Source: Chloroflexota bacterium
Lineage (GTDB): Bacteria > Chloroflexota > Anaerolineae > Promineifilales > Promineifilaceae
Length of the DNA: 59,443 nt
NCBI GenBank assembly: GCA_014584575.1
Contig: JACTMP010000051.1
Coordinates: 1 to 59,443, forward strand
Direction: 5' to 3'
Notes under the pieces: generated by a model
What the model saw: only the letters and a program-made list of their open reading frames with translations
Database searches by the model: none
What the model was told of the DNA's origin: nothing
Shown: positions 33,725 through 43,062 of the stretch, piece by piece
Position numbering within the stretch: the stretch's first letter is position 1
How the letters are laid out: every line of letters starts with the position of its first letter
Translations under genes and position numbers: made by a program

Positions 33725-35419
33725 ATGAAAATCAAGATGATGGGATTGCTGTTCATAGCAATCTTGATAACGATGTCAGGCGTAAACCGGCCGGCATCTG
33801 CCCAGGAAGTGATTTCCGGCAATCTGCTGACCAACCCAGGCTTTGAAGAAGGTTATTATTATCAGGATGGGATCCCCCAAATCGCTGCTCCCAATGGTTG
33901 GCGTTATGTGTGGCTGGACAATACACCCTATGAAGGTACCAACGGACAAGACGCCTACCGTCCAGAGACTGTGGTTTGGTATATTGAAGATGCGCCACCG
34001 CACGAACGGCCCTTATTCTTCCGGGATGGCAGCTATACGGTCAAAGTGTTCCGAAATTGGGCACCTATCCTGGCCGCCCTTACTCAGGATGTGAGCGGGT
34101 TGGAGGTTGGCCGCAAATACCGCATTTCCGCGCCCATCTATATTGACATGGTTGAAGATTATGATGATAGTGGAAAAGTTGCCCCGGAGGAGTTGTGGAC
34201 AGCATTTGTTCGTTTAGGTGCGGGACCAGTAGGCTCTACGTGGTTGAATAATTCACAGATCAACTACAGCCCCGGCTGGTCGGCCGAGAACGTCAGCCCA
34301 TTCTTTTTCAGTATGCCTACGTTTACCTGGGATTTTGTGGCTACCCAGCCCAACATGACCATCTATATTGAAGTTGGCGTGAAACAACCCCTCATCAATG
34401 GTGGTTTTTTCATAGATGGGGTGGGACTTTATGCGTTGAGTGAAACGAGCAGCCCGCCACCGGCGAGCAGTGGCAGTGGCAATAGCGGCAGCGGTTCATC
34501 TGGCTCGGCTGCGCAAAATACACCTGCCCCCACCGCGACGGTGGCGGTGACCGAGCGTGAGGATGGCTCTATTGTGCATATGGTGGTTGCTAATGATACA
34601 TTCTGGTCTATTGCCATTCAGTATGCGCCCGTTCTGGGGGTTCCGGCAGAGCAGGCATTGACGCAAATTCGAGAATTGAATGGTAACCCACAATTTGTGG
34701 TGATGGGCCAGGAATTGCTGATTCGGGAAGCGGGAAACTTTGTGCAGGGGGGCACGTCTGACACTGAATCTACCCCTGAAGCCACCGCTGAATCTGGTGA
34801 TTCTACATCTGAAGGTGACGGCGAAACGGGCGAGACGATTGTGGTAGAAGGGGAGCCTTTGGCGGAGGCGGCGACACCCGAAGCCACGGCCATTGCCGAA
34901 ACACCACCCACCGGCATATGCGCTGCCGCTTTTGATGATACCAATGGGAATGGCGAGTTTGAGGCGGGCACAGAGGTGCTCAAGGCGGATGCCGCCATTA
35001 CCCTGTTCAAAGATGGGCAAACGGTTTCCACTCAAGTTACGGATGGCATTTCCGATGCTCATTGTTTTGAGAACCTGGAACCGGGTGCATACCAGGTACA
35101 GCTATTTCCACCGGCCAACTTTGCCCCCACAACGGCTGATTCCTGGACGATTAGCGTGGAAGAAGGGACGGAAACAATGGTGCAGTTTGGGGTACGGCAG
35201 CAGGAAGCGGCCGCGGTGGCTGAGGTCAGTAATACGGATGTTGCTGCGGGCGACACGGCCGTGACCGATTTACCTACCCCCACGACAGCCCCCGCCAGTG
35301 CCGAAACGAGTAGCGACGATGGTGGCTTTCTGGGTAACGTTGGCATCATTTTGATTGTGGCGGCAGTGGTGCTGGTATTACTGGCTGGCGCGGGCGTGGT
35401 CATGCTGCGGCGCGGTTGA
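33725..35419 (+). CDS. Secreted LysM and SdrD/CnaB-like domain protein with C-terminal anchor
   Basis: 564 aa. Signal peptide (MGLLFIAILITMSGVNRPASAQ). Residues about 28-240 form a carbohydrate-binding-like beta domain (NLLTNPGFEEGYY). A Ser/Gly linker leads to a LysM domain (about 280-335; VANDTFWSIAIQYA...GQELLIRE). Residues about 395-490 form a CnaB/SdrD-like domain (AAFDDTNGNGEF...NLEPGAYQVQL). The protein ends in a membrane segment and MLRRG. ATG 33725 is chosen because GGAGG lies eight bases upstream. Probably binds peptidoglycan or glycans at the cell surface. Confidence 0.85.
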   Translation: MKIKMMGLLFIAILITMSGVNRPASAQEVISGNLLTNPGFEEGYYYQDGIPQIAAPNGWRYVWLDNTPYEGTNGQDAYRPETVVWYIEDAPPHERPLFFRDGSYTVKVFRNWAPILAALTQDVSGLEVGRKYRISAPIYIDMVEDYDDSGKVAPEELWTAFVRLGAGPVGSTWLNNSQINYSPGWSAENVSPFFFSMPTFTWDFVATQPNMTIYIEVGVKQPLINGGFFIDGVGLYALSETSSPPPASSGSGNSGSGSSGSAAQNTPAPTATVAVTEREDGSIVHMVVANDTFWSIAIQYAPVLGVPAEQALTQIRELNGNPQFVVMGQELLIREAGNFVQGGTSDTESTPEATAESGDSTSEGDGETGETIVVEGEPLAEAATPEATAIAETPPTGICAAAFDDTNGNGEFEAGTEVLKADAAITLFKDGQTVSTQVTDGISDAHCFENLEPGAYQVQLFPPANFAPTTADSWTISVEEGTETMVQFGVRQQEAAAVAEVSNTDVAAGDTAVTDLPTPTTAPASAETSSDDGGFLGNVGIILIVAAVVLVLLAGAGVVMLRRG

Positions 35420-35428
35420 TGGATAGGG

Positions 35429-35482
35429 AAGTAATTGAGTGATTGGATAATTAGCATCAATTACCCAATTACTCAATTACTT
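35429..35482. repeat. AATTGAGT inverted repeat between convergent genes
   Basis: Arms 35429-35446 and 35465-35482 pair over 18 bp with one mismatch. The TAA/TGA region ending the YqeC/MocA gene (35473-35475) lies in the right arm, whose repeat encodes its last residues. Confidence 0.75.
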
Positions 35483-36831
35483 TCTTTGGGGCGGAGCCGT
35501 TCATATTCTTCTGGTGTGTCCAGATCACAAATGACCGACTCGGTCTCTACCGACAGCAGGTAGAGTGCATCGGGATGGGCTTGCAGCAGGGCGCGGGGGG
35601 CTGCGCCGACGGGTAACCGGAGTAGTTCATCAAAATAATGACGGCCGATGAGGACGGGATTTCCACGACGGCCGTTAAACACCGGCGCGATCAATTCCCC
35701 TTTGCCTTCCCAGAAAGCCACCAGCAATTGGTCATAGGTGCTGGATGCTATCATCGGTTGGTCGGCCAGAATGACGAGTACGGCCGTGACCCCCTCATCC
35801 AATTGCTTCACGGCCGTTTGTAGCGAAGACAACATCTCCCCTTCTCGATAACGGGCATTGTGTATCAGGCGTGGTGGCGGCCAGCCATCAAAACGGGCTA
35901 CTGCGGCGCTGATGGTTTCGGCCTCGTGCCCGGTAACGACGATGGTCTCATGCACCAGACTGTGGCTGACCTGATGCAGCGTTTCGCCCAACACGGTGCG
36001 CTGGCCCCAGGGCAGCAGTTGTTTGGGCTGGCCCAGACGCTGTCGCATACGAACTCCTTCACCGGCGGCCAGGATCACGGCCGTGACCGGCGTAACTACC
36101 TCCCGAACCGGCGGTTCCTCTTGCATCGCACCAATGACCACGCGCTGGATACGGCCGTGAGCCTGGGCCAATACCTGCCGCGCAATCTGCCGGGCGGCTG
36201 CCAGTTCTGTTTCACTTTCTACCTTGTTGATCAGGGGTATGACGCGGGCCGTCTCCGGCACATTCTTCAATCCGCCTGCCGGGTGGGTTAACAAATGAGC
36301 AATCGCTTCTGGCGTGAGCCGGTCATCAGGTGACAGGCCAGTTAATGCGCATACGCGCTCCGGGCGGTGGGCGACGGCCGTAATCGGCCGTTCCAACGCA
36401 TCAATGCCCACGACGGGGATGACCAGTGTGCTTTGGGGAGGGATGACCGGTTCGTGGTCGGCGGGTGCTTTCACCGGGCGCATTCGGGAGCCGTCGGCTT
36501 CTACCAGGACGTGATGGACAGACGGCCGTTGCCACAATGCCACCACTTCCTCCGGCGACAGGCCAAACGCCTTTTCCCGTTCCACGCGCCCCACAACCAG
36601 GGTCATGCCATATTGTTGTAACTGGTTTTCCAGGGGAGATAAATCATCAATGGTGGTCACAACCGGTGACTGCCGGATTTGCGCCTGAAAAATGCGCGTG
36701 GTGGTGCTGGCAACAACACCCGGCGCCAACGCCCGCGCCAGGGCAAACAGCAAACTGGTCTTGCCCCCCCCGCCCACAATAGCCACTAATTCCGGCTCAC
36801 CTCCAAAACTAAATGCTTCTTGGAGATTCAT
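35473..36831 (-). CDS. YqeC-MocA fusion (molybdenum-cofactor/selenium hydroxylase accessory)
   Basis: 452 aa. Residues about 1-235 match the selenium-dependent hydroxylase accessory protein YqeC: VAIVGGGGKTSLLFALA is a P-loop, and VLVEADGSRMRPVKAPADHEPV is the family hallmark. Residues about 245-450 are a MocA/MobA nucleotidyltransferase: VILAAGEGVRMRQRLGQPKQLLPW, then VLVILADQPMI and GRRGNPVLI. The pair would load and mature the molybdopterin cofactor of xanthine-dehydrogenase-like enzymes. No such enzyme is encoded nearby. Fusion of the two is known but not universal. Confidence 0.88.
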   Translation of the reverse strand: MNLQEAFSFGGEPELVAIVGGGGKTSLLFALARALAPGVVASTTTRIFQAQIRQSPVVTTIDDLSPLENQLQQYGMTLVVGRVEREKAFGLSPEEVVALWQRPSVHHVLVEADGSRMRPVKAPADHEPVIPPQSTLVIPVVGIDALERPITAVAHRPERVCALTGLSPDDRLTPEAIAHLLTHPAGGLKNVPETARVIPLINKVESETELAAARQIARQVLAQAHGRIQRVVIGAMQEEPPVREVVTPVTAVILAAGEGVRMRQRLGQPKQLLPWGQRTVLGETLHQVSHSLVHETIVVTGHEAETISAAVARFDGWPPPRLIHNARYREGEMLSSLQTAVKQLDEGVTAVLVILADQPMIASSTYDQLLVAFWEGKGELIAPVFNGRRGNPVLIGRHYFDELLRLPVGAAPRALLQAHPDALYLLSVETESVICDLDTPEEYERLRPKESN

Positions 36832-36981
36832 AATCGGATAAGTTGTAGGGTCACGAGGTTTCCGCCGCTCCTTTAAGACAACAACACACGGAGGAATACG
36901 CGGATAAATTTCCCAAAGAGAATCCGTTTAATTCTTTATCCGCTGTAGTCCTGGCGAAAAACAAAAGATATTACCGCAACG

Positions 36982-37716
36982 CTATTCGGGTTCAATACCC
37001 AATGCCCGCAACTGCGCCGCCAGCCGTTCGGCCCGTTCCTCAGCCAGTTCAGCCCGTTCTTCGGCCAGATCGGCGCGTTCTTTCCCTGTGAGCAATAAAT
37101 TGCCTTCTTCATCTTGCCAGCGCAGCCAGGTGGCTTCCATGTCCCGGTAAACGCCTTGCCACAGCGTGACGCCCACGCCCACCTCGGCAAACCAGGTTTT
37201 TTTGCTCTCCTGGTACCGTGTCCCTTTCAGGGTGTAAATGTGCAGCAGTTTATTGCTTAGCTGGCGATTGGGATCAAAAACGACATAAAAACCAATGCCC
37301 AGGCGGGCGTATTGTGTCAACTTATACCCGGTTTCCTGCCCCTTGCGGTTGGAGACAATTTCGACAACAACATCAGGTGGTTTGCCATATTCCCAGATGA
37401 AATAGGAGCGGTTTTCCTTTTTCCAGACATCCGCCGGTGTTTCTACGTCCAGACTGATCAAGGCATCCGGCACGAGTGGTTGCTGGCGCGGCGTAAAATA
37501 GAGGGCCACGTTCGCCATCGCCAGATAGGGACGGCCGTCCGCCGGCCCACCCCACGACGCATACAGGCTGTCAATCAGCAAATCCATTTGTCGTTCGGAA
37601 AAGAGATTGTCCACGGGCGTATCATCCTCCGTTACCAGGTGGCTGACATCTACAGGGTCGGGCAGTTCGTGTTCTTCTTGATAGATGAAGGTGCGTTCCA
37701 AAACGGGTTCGGCCAT
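36982..37716 (-). CDS. Uma2 family (DUF820) endonuclease-like protein
   Basis: 244 aa. PDALISLDV, then PPDVVVEIVSNRKGQETGYKLTQYARLGIGFYVVFDP gives the acidic and ExxSx(4)G residues of the Uma2/DUF820 PD-(D/E)XK-like fold. The C-terminal 40 residues are a heptad-like repeat (ADLAEERAELAEERAERLAAQL), a coiled coil typical of many Uma2 proteins. The family is hugely expanded in cyanobacteria and Chloroflexota; the function is unclear. Upstream spacer contains a GCGGATAAA/TTTATCCGC-type repeat on its other side. Confidence 0.88.
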   Translation of the reverse strand: MAEPVLERTFIYQEEHELPDPVDVSHLVTEDDTPVDNLFSERQMDLLIDSLYASWGGPADGRPYLAMANVALYFTPRQQPLVPDALISLDVETPADVWKKENRSYFIWEYGKPPDVVVEIVSNRKGQETGYKLTQYARLGIGFYVVFDPNRQLSNKLLHIYTLKGTRYQESKKTWFAEVGVGVTLWQGVYRDMEATWLRWQDEEGNLLLTGKERADLAEERAELAEERAERLAAQLRALGIEPE

Positions 37717-37829
37717 TTTTCTATACCTCCGCTACGGCAATTGTACCGCATATTTCCCGTTGCTCAATCGTCCTCTGGGCGACGGGTGGGGAATGAGGGG
37801 AGATTGTAGAATGACGCTATATTGTTTTT

Positions 37830-37890
37830 GAGATTGGGAGATTGAGAGATTAGGAGACTTGTTCAATCTCCCAATCTCCCAATCTCTAAT
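37830..37890. repeat. AATCTCC-type inverted heptamer repeat
   Basis: Left arm 37830-37857 (GAGATTGGGAGATTGAGAG...) and right arm 37865-37890 (AATCTCCCAATCTCCC...) in the leader of the penicillin-binding protein gene. Confidence 0.85.
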
Positions 37891-37903
37891 TGATGGTGAC
37901 ACA

Positions 37904-40666
37904 ATGCAAAACGAAAAGACACGGCCGTACACCTCCTACCAACCTGCCCCCACTGCCCCACCCAAACGAGGTTGCCTGGGCTGCATGGGCAAACTGTTCC
38001 TCGGCGGCATTTTGCTGCTGGCGCTGGCAATCTTTGCCGGCGTCCTCATCGCTGGAACGCTGGTATATTCCAACCTCTCGGCGGAAATTGAAGAGGGCAT
38101 TACCAAACTGGATGCCGCCCGCGACCGGGAAACGTTTGAGACCACCCAGATTTTTGACCGCAACGGGGAACTGTTGTGGGAAATTTTTGGCGAGGGCAAA
38201 CGCACGGCCGTGCCCATCAGCGACATTCCCCAGGAGTTAATCAACGCCACTATTTCGGTGGAAGATGACAGCTTCTATGAAAACGTGGGCGCAGATGTGC
38301 CCTCGTTGGTGGCGGCGATCATTGCGAACTTGCGGAATCGGGACGGCCGTCCGGTAGGCGCATCTACCATTACCCAACAACTCGTCCGCCACCTGGTCTT
38401 TGACTACGACGAGCGCACCGAAGTTTCCTACAACCGCAAAACCAAAGAGATCATCCTGGCCTGGATCATGAACCGGGATTACAGCAAAGATGAAATCCTG
38501 GAAATGTACCTGAACGAAATTTACTACGGCAATCTGGCCTATGGCATCGAAGCCGCGGCGCAGACCTACTTTGATAAACCGGCCGAGGCGCTGACATTGG
38601 CCGAAGCCAGCCTGTTGGCCGGGCTGCCGCAAAGCCCGGTAGAACTGGACCCGCTGCGCAACCTGGAAGCGGCCAAAGCCCGCCAATGGCTGGTGCTTAA
38701 CCTGATGGTGGGCGACGGTTTCATCAGTCAGACCGACGCCGAAAATGCTTACCAGCAGCCGCTCACCTTTGCCGCCCAAACAGTCAGCCTGACCGCGCCC
38801 CACTTTGCCGTCTATGCCCGGCAGCAGCTAGAAGAGATGTTTGGCGCGGAAATGGTAGCGAATGGTGGGCTGCGCGTCACCACCAGCCTGGATTTGAACT
38901 ACCAACGGCTGGCCGAGCAGTTGGCCCGGCAGCATGTGACTTCCATTGACCCGCAGCACAATCTGACCAACGCGGCCATGATTGCCCTGAACCCAAACAA
39001 TGGCGAAATTTTGGCGATGCTGGGTAGTGTGGATTACCACAATGATGTGATTGACGGCCGTGTCAACGTCACCCTCTCACCCCAACAGCCCGGCAGCTCC
39101 ATCAAACCGCTCACCTACGCCGCCGCCCTCTCGCCGGTTGGTGAAGAAGCGCCCGCCTGGACGGCCGCCGACCTGCTCTGGGACGTGGAAGTGGAGTACC
39201 CGCAATTTGACGGCAGCAGCTACAAGCCGGTCAATTACGATGGCGCGTATCATGGCCCGGTGCGGCTGCGGGGGGCGCTGGCGAACAGCTATAACGTACC
39301 CGCCATCCTGACGCTGCAAGACATTGGCGTGCCTCGCTTCATGGAATTTGCCCGGCAAATGGGCATCACCACCTGGGGCGATGACCCGAATAATTATGGC
39401 CTGTCGTTGACGTTGGGTGGTGGCGAAGTGACGCCGCTGGACATGGCCGCTGCGTATGGCGTTTTTGCCAACGAAGGACAGAAGGTCGCCCCGGTTGCCA
39501 TTTTGCAGGTGCAAAAGAGCAATGGTGAGGTGCTGTTTGAACAACCGCCAGTAGCCGGCGAACAGGTGCTTGACCCCCGCGTGGCCTTCTTGATTAGCGA
39601 TATTTTGGATGATGATGCGGCGAGGGCCGCGGCCATGGGACGGAACAATCCGCTGGCGCTGCCATTCCCGGCGGCGGCCAAGACGGGCACGACGAATGAT
39701 TTCCGCGATAACTGGACGATGGGTTACACGCCTGATCTGGTGGTGGCGGTGTGGACGGGCAATACGGACAACAGTGAAATGGTGAACATCTCTGGGCTGA
39801 CGGGGGCTGCGCCGTTGTGGCGCGATTTTATGACGGCCGTGTACGGCAATTACGATCTCCTGTCCACATTAGGTGTTGAGGGGCCGCGGGAATTTACACC
39901 GCCAGCCGGGTTGGAGAAACGGCCGTTGTGTGCCATCACTTCGATCACACATGGGGCAACGGAATGTGCGCCGTCCGGGGAGGAATGGTTCCTGGTGATG
40001 GACGAGGCGACTGTGCCAACCGTTGATCCCAATGTGGTGCGCTGGGAACAGATGGAACCGGCGGTGTGGCGGGCAACGGCCGTGCCCCTCCCCCCACTAC
40101 CCGCCGAGATTTTGGCGGCACAACCGGCCAATGACAATGCGCCGCCGCCACAGGTCTTCTGCCACTTTACCCAGGGGACGGATGTGACCGTTTTGCCGCC
40201 CGATGCACGGCCGCAGCTTTTCCTGTCGCCGCCCCGTAACCCGGAAAGTCTGAAAGCGGCTCACGAATGGGCGCAGGCGCACAATCTGCCGCTGCTGCCC
40301 ACACAGACCTGCACCGATGACTTGCTGGCGCTGGCGCGTGATCCCAACCGGGTAGCCGTCTACCGCATCACCAGCCCGGCGCAGGGGGACAAGGTGAGTG
40401 GCGTTTTGCCCATTGTGGGTACGGCCGACTTTGACCCACAGGTGGTACAGTTCTACAAAATTGAACTGGGCATCCCCAAAGGAGATGGCAATTACGACTG
40501 GGTGACGTTGGGTGATACGCACAACACGCCGGTTATCAATGGCCCGTTGGAAATGTTGCACGCCGATGCCCTGCCGCCCGGCGACTACCTGCTGCGGCTC
40601 ATCGTCGTCAAAGACAGCAACTACGTCGGCGAACCACACACGATTTCGATTACGATTGGGTCGTAA
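37904..40666 (+). CDS. Class A penicillin-binding protein (PBP1A-like)
   Basis: 920 aa. One membrane anchor near residues 25-50. The GT51 glycosyltransferase domain has SVEDDSFYENVG near residue 119 (catalytic Glu) and GASTITQQLVRH. The transpeptidase domain has GSSIKP (SxxK, about 398), NSYN (SxN, about 461) and KTGTTND (KTG, about 592). A C-terminal region of about 230 residues is extra. Polymerises and cross-links peptidoglycan outside the membrane. ATG 37904 is preferred because the frame upstream runs into the AATCTCC repeat. Followed by a strong terminator. Confidence 0.95.
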   Translation: MQNEKTRPYTSYQPAPTAPPKRGCLGCMGKLFLGGILLLALAIFAGVLIAGTLVYSNLSAEIEEGITKLDAARDRETFETTQIFDRNGELLWEIFGEGKRTAVPISDIPQELINATISVEDDSFYENVGADVPSLVAAIIANLRNRDGRPVGASTITQQLVRHLVFDYDERTEVSYNRKTKEIILAWIMNRDYSKDEILEMYLNEIYYGNLAYGIEAAAQTYFDKPAEALTLAEASLLAGLPQSPVELDPLRNLEAAKARQWLVLNLMVGDGFISQTDAENAYQQPLTFAAQTVSLTAPHFAVYARQQLEEMFGAEMVANGGLRVTTSLDLNYQRLAEQLARQHVTSIDPQHNLTNAAMIALNPNNGEILAMLGSVDYHNDVIDGRVNVTLSPQQPGSSIKPLTYAAALSPVGEEAPAWTAADLLWDVEVEYPQFDGSSYKPVNYDGAYHGPVRLRGALANSYNVPAILTLQDIGVPRFMEFARQMGITTWGDDPNNYGLSLTLGGGEVTPLDMAAAYGVFANEGQKVAPVAILQVQKSNGEVLFEQPPVAGEQVLDPRVAFLISDILDDDAARAAAMGRNNPLALPFPAAAKTGTTNDFRDNWTMGYTPDLVVAVWTGNTDNSEMVNISGLTGAAPLWRDFMTAVYGNYDLLSTLGVEGPREFTPPAGLEKRPLCAITSITHGATECAPSGEEWFLVMDEATVPTVDPNVVRWEQMEPAVWRATAVPLPPLPAEILAAQPANDNAPPPQVFCHFTQGTDVTVLPPDARPQLFLSPPRNPESLKAAHEWAQAHNLPLLPTQTCTDDLLALARDPNRVAVYRITSPAQGDKVSGVLPIVGTADFDPQVVQFYKIELGIPKGDGNYDWVTLGDTHNTPVINGPLEMLHADALPPGDYLLRLIVVKDSNYVGEPHTISITIGS

Positions 40667-40693
40667 TTCCTCTCCCCACTTTTTGTTGATGAT

Positions 40694-40731
40694 AAGCCCT
40701 GACTGAAATGTTTAGTCAGGGCTTTTTTTAT
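40694..40731 (+). terminator. Rho-independent terminator after the PBP gene
   Basis: AAGCCCTGACT (40694-40704) and AGTCAGGGCTT (40714-40724) are perfect 11-bp arms around nine bases, followed by a run of T. Confidence 0.92.
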
Positions 40732-40750
40732 ACCATTATCCGAACAAATT

Positions 40751-40759
40751 TGCTAGAAT
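40751..40759 (+). promoter_or_regulatory. Extended -10 TGCTAGAAT before the restriction gene
   Basis: Same nonamer as at 33592. A start about seven bases downstream would give a leader of about 30 bases with AGGTTGAG before the ATG at 40796. Confidence 0.4.
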
Positions 40760-40795
40760 AAGCGGCGAATTATTCCTGACAGGTTGAGACTGCCC

Positions 40796-41746
40796 ATGAA
40801 AATTACGCCACAACAATACCCGCGCATTGATGATCCTAAAAGCAAAGATCACGGTTTGATAGACGCTACGGCATTGGCTCCACATACCGGTAAGATCGCT
40901 TACGAATTGATGGAGCAGATGGTGCGCAAAGCGATTCGTCAGGCTAATCAAAAATCGAGCCGGGAAATTCTTTCCATACCGGACGAGGCGACTGAGGCTG
41001 AAAAAGAGGCCATCTATGAAAAAACAGGCAGGAAGCTGTTCAGTTACTTCAAACGTTATTGTGGTGATCCGGCTTCTACTGCTCATCAGGTGCATACAAA
41101 AGATTACCGGGTAGTTGGTCAGGAACAGTTCCGCAATTGGATGGTACAAAAAGGACGCATGAACTCTGGCTGGCGTTACCAGTTTTTGCTGTTTGATTGC
41201 ACGGTGGCCAGTGGCCGTTTTCGTTCCGTCTCTGATCTTGGTACGGCCGAAGCCGATTTTAACGCGGTGATTGAGTTTGTTGATGCACAAACAAAACCAC
41301 TCAGTTTGTACGTTTCAGTTAAAAATCGACGTAATACAATGGGTGGGCAGGATTGGCCGAAGGCAATTCAGGCGCTAGAAGTGATGGCCAATACCGACAA
41401 AAATCGTGTTGGGCCTTATTGTTGTGTATTTGCCATTACCATGGACAAAGGCCAGCGGCACATTAAGGTGGAGCAAAGGACAAAACGGCCGTATTCACAC
41501 AACACAGAGGTCTGGCTATCTGATTTCTTGTGGCCGTTTTTTGCTAACCACACCTATGAAGAGATCATGACACTTGTGTTGGATGTGCTGATCGAGATGC
41601 AGGCGCAGGTGGATTTGTCTTCAGAAATTGAAATTCCAGAAGCTGTATTGGAATCATTTGGCGCGGCTTGCCAGCAAAAAGGTTTGCTAAATGAAGATGG
41701 CGTTTTCGACGACCCACACAAATTAGTGCGGTTCTTTTGCGGCTAA
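40796..41746 (+). CDS. Putative type II restriction endonuclease
   Basis: 316 aa, 12 bases upstream of a DNA methyltransferase gene. No close family is recognised by eye. ADFNAVIEF...LYVSVKNRRNTMGGQDW has the spacing of a PD-(D/E)XK core with VK in the last motif (Ser in place of the usual Asp/Glu). The N-terminal half is helical and charged. ATG 40796 follows AGGTTGAG. Function is inferred mainly from pairing with the methyltransferase. Lower G+C than its neighbours suggests acquisition by transfer, yet one ACGGCCGT (41486) is present. Confidence 0.7.
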   Translation: MKITPQQYPRIDDPKSKDHGLIDATALAPHTGKIAYELMEQMVRKAIRQANQKSSREILSIPDEATEAEKEAIYEKTGRKLFSYFKRYCGDPASTAHQVHTKDYRVVGQEQFRNWMVQKGRMNSGWRYQFLLFDCTVASGRFRSVSDLGTAEADFNAVIEFVDAQTKPLSLYVSVKNRRNTMGGQDWPKAIQALEVMANTDKNRVGPYCCVFAITMDKGQRHIKVEQRTKRPYSHNTEVWLSDFLWPFFANHTYEEIMTLVLDVLIEMQAQVDLSSEIEIPEAVLESFGAACQQKGLLNEDGVFDDPHKLVRFFCG

Positions 41747-41758
41747 CGAGGTAGACAG

Positions 41759-42724
41759 ATGCGAAAAACATTGATCAAAAATAACTCAAATGGCCTTGAT
41801 CTTTCCTGTACTGTCATCTGTGATGACAGCCGACAGGCTTTGCGAGACTTGAAGGGGCAGGTTGATCTGATCGTTACATCGCCACCCTATGCGGATGCCC
41901 GAAGGCGGCATTATGATAGTGTGCATCCTGATGATTTTGCTCAATGGTTTTTGACATTTCACGAACCGTTTTATGAGGCGTTGAAACCAACAGGCAGCCT
42001 GGTAATCAACATTAAAGATCGGGTGGTCAATGGAGTTCGCCACCGGTACGTCTGGCATATGGTCGAGGCGCTTTGTGAAAACGGGTGGTACGCTATAGAT
42101 GATTATCTCTGGCATAAGACGAACCCCATGCCTGGTTATTGGCCTACCCGTTTGCGCGATGGTTGGGAATACTGTTTTCATCTGGCAAAGGACAAAAAGC
42201 CCTTTTTCAACCCGGAAGCGGTTAAAGTGCCGATTGGGGATTGGGCGGAAACACGTCTAAGCAATCTGGGTGAGAATGATTTAAGTCGCCACAATTCAGT
42301 TAATGCCAGCGGTTTTGGGCGTGATGTATCTCGGTGGGTAGGCAAAGAAACTGTTCTACCAAGCAATGTGCTTACCAGCGCCGTTGTGGGAAAGAACAAA
42401 CAGCATCCGGCGGTGTTTCCGGTAGATTTACCCCTTTTCTTCATTCGCTTGTTAAGTCCTGAACAGGGGTTGATCGTTGATCCGTTTGGGGGGAGTGGGT
42501 CAACGGCCGTAGCCGCCCTCACCGAAAACCGAAATTGCATTCTGATTGATAACAACGAGCAGTATTGTCAGGTAGCCATTGAGAGAGTGATCAAAGAGGT
42601 TGGGGCCAGGGAATCGAAAGACGCGACGGGAGACTGGGAGCAGGTGCGATACAAGCAGAATGGTTCCAGCTACCAGCCAAGATTACTAGAATCCGGTGTT
42701 ACAGAAATGGAAGGCCCTCAGTAA
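41759..42724 (+). CDS. Type II DNA methyltransferase (N4-cytosine/N6-adenine, beta class)
   Basis: 321 aa. Motif IV TSPPYAD comes first and motif I DPFGGSGSTAVAA (SAM binding) near the C-terminus, the beta-class order; the TSPPY form is most common in N4-cytosine enzymes. Further blocks are LVINIKDRVVNG and PMPGYWPTRLRDGWEYCFHLAK. Ribosome site GAGGT. Protects host DNA from the upstream endonuclease. The recognition sequence cannot be read from the protein. Confidence 0.9.
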   Translation: MRKTLIKNNSNGLDLSCTVICDDSRQALRDLKGQVDLIVTSPPYADARRRHYDSVHPDDFAQWFLTFHEPFYEALKPTGSLVINIKDRVVNGVRHRYVWHMVEALCENGWYAIDDYLWHKTNPMPGYWPTRLRDGWEYCFHLAKDKKPFFNPEAVKVPIGDWAETRLSNLGENDLSRHNSVNASGFGRDVSRWVGKETVLPSNVLTSAVVGKNKQHPAVFPVDLPLFFIRLLSPEQGLIVDPFGGSGSTAVAALTENRNCILIDNNEQYCQVAIERVIKEVGARESKDATGDWEQVRYKQNGSSYQPRLLESGVTEMEGPQ

Positions 42725-42762
42725 GCGGCTGCTGCCCCGTCCCGTACCATTGCGGAAAACAA

Positions 42763-43056
42763 TCATTCACGAACGAGCCGAATTTCCAGATGGCCGCCAA
42801 CAGCTTTAGCATATTTCTGCAAGGTAGCGATGGAGGGTGAATGTTTTTGGCTGCCGCCGCCAGCTTCCAGACGAGCAACGGCCGAGGTCTTGGTGCCCAT
42901 TCTCTCGGCAACTTCTGCCTGGGTTAACCCTGCTTCTTTGCGGGCCCGTAATAGTTCATCAAACAGGGAAAACTCAGCCTCAAGCGCGTCATATTCCTGT
43001 TTGAACTCAGGATCTTCCATCCATTTATTGATCATTTCATTATGTGTTTTCATCAT
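42763..43056 (-). CDS. XRE-family antitoxin (HigA-like)
   Basis: 97 aa. Helix-turn-helix with LRARKEAGLTQAEVAERMGTK...VARLEAGGGSQKHSPSIATLQKYAKAVG, the HigA/RelB-like XRE pattern. It follows the toxin gene by six bases, the toxin-first order of higBA. Expected to neutralise the toxin and repress the shared promoter at 43399-43427. Confidence 0.88.
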   Translation of the reverse strand: MMKTHNEMINKWMEDPEFKQEYDALEAEFSLFDELLRARKEAGLTQAEVAERMGTKTSAVARLEAGGGSQKHSPSIATLQKYAKAVGGHLEIRLVRE

Positions 43057-43062
43057 CTACCT

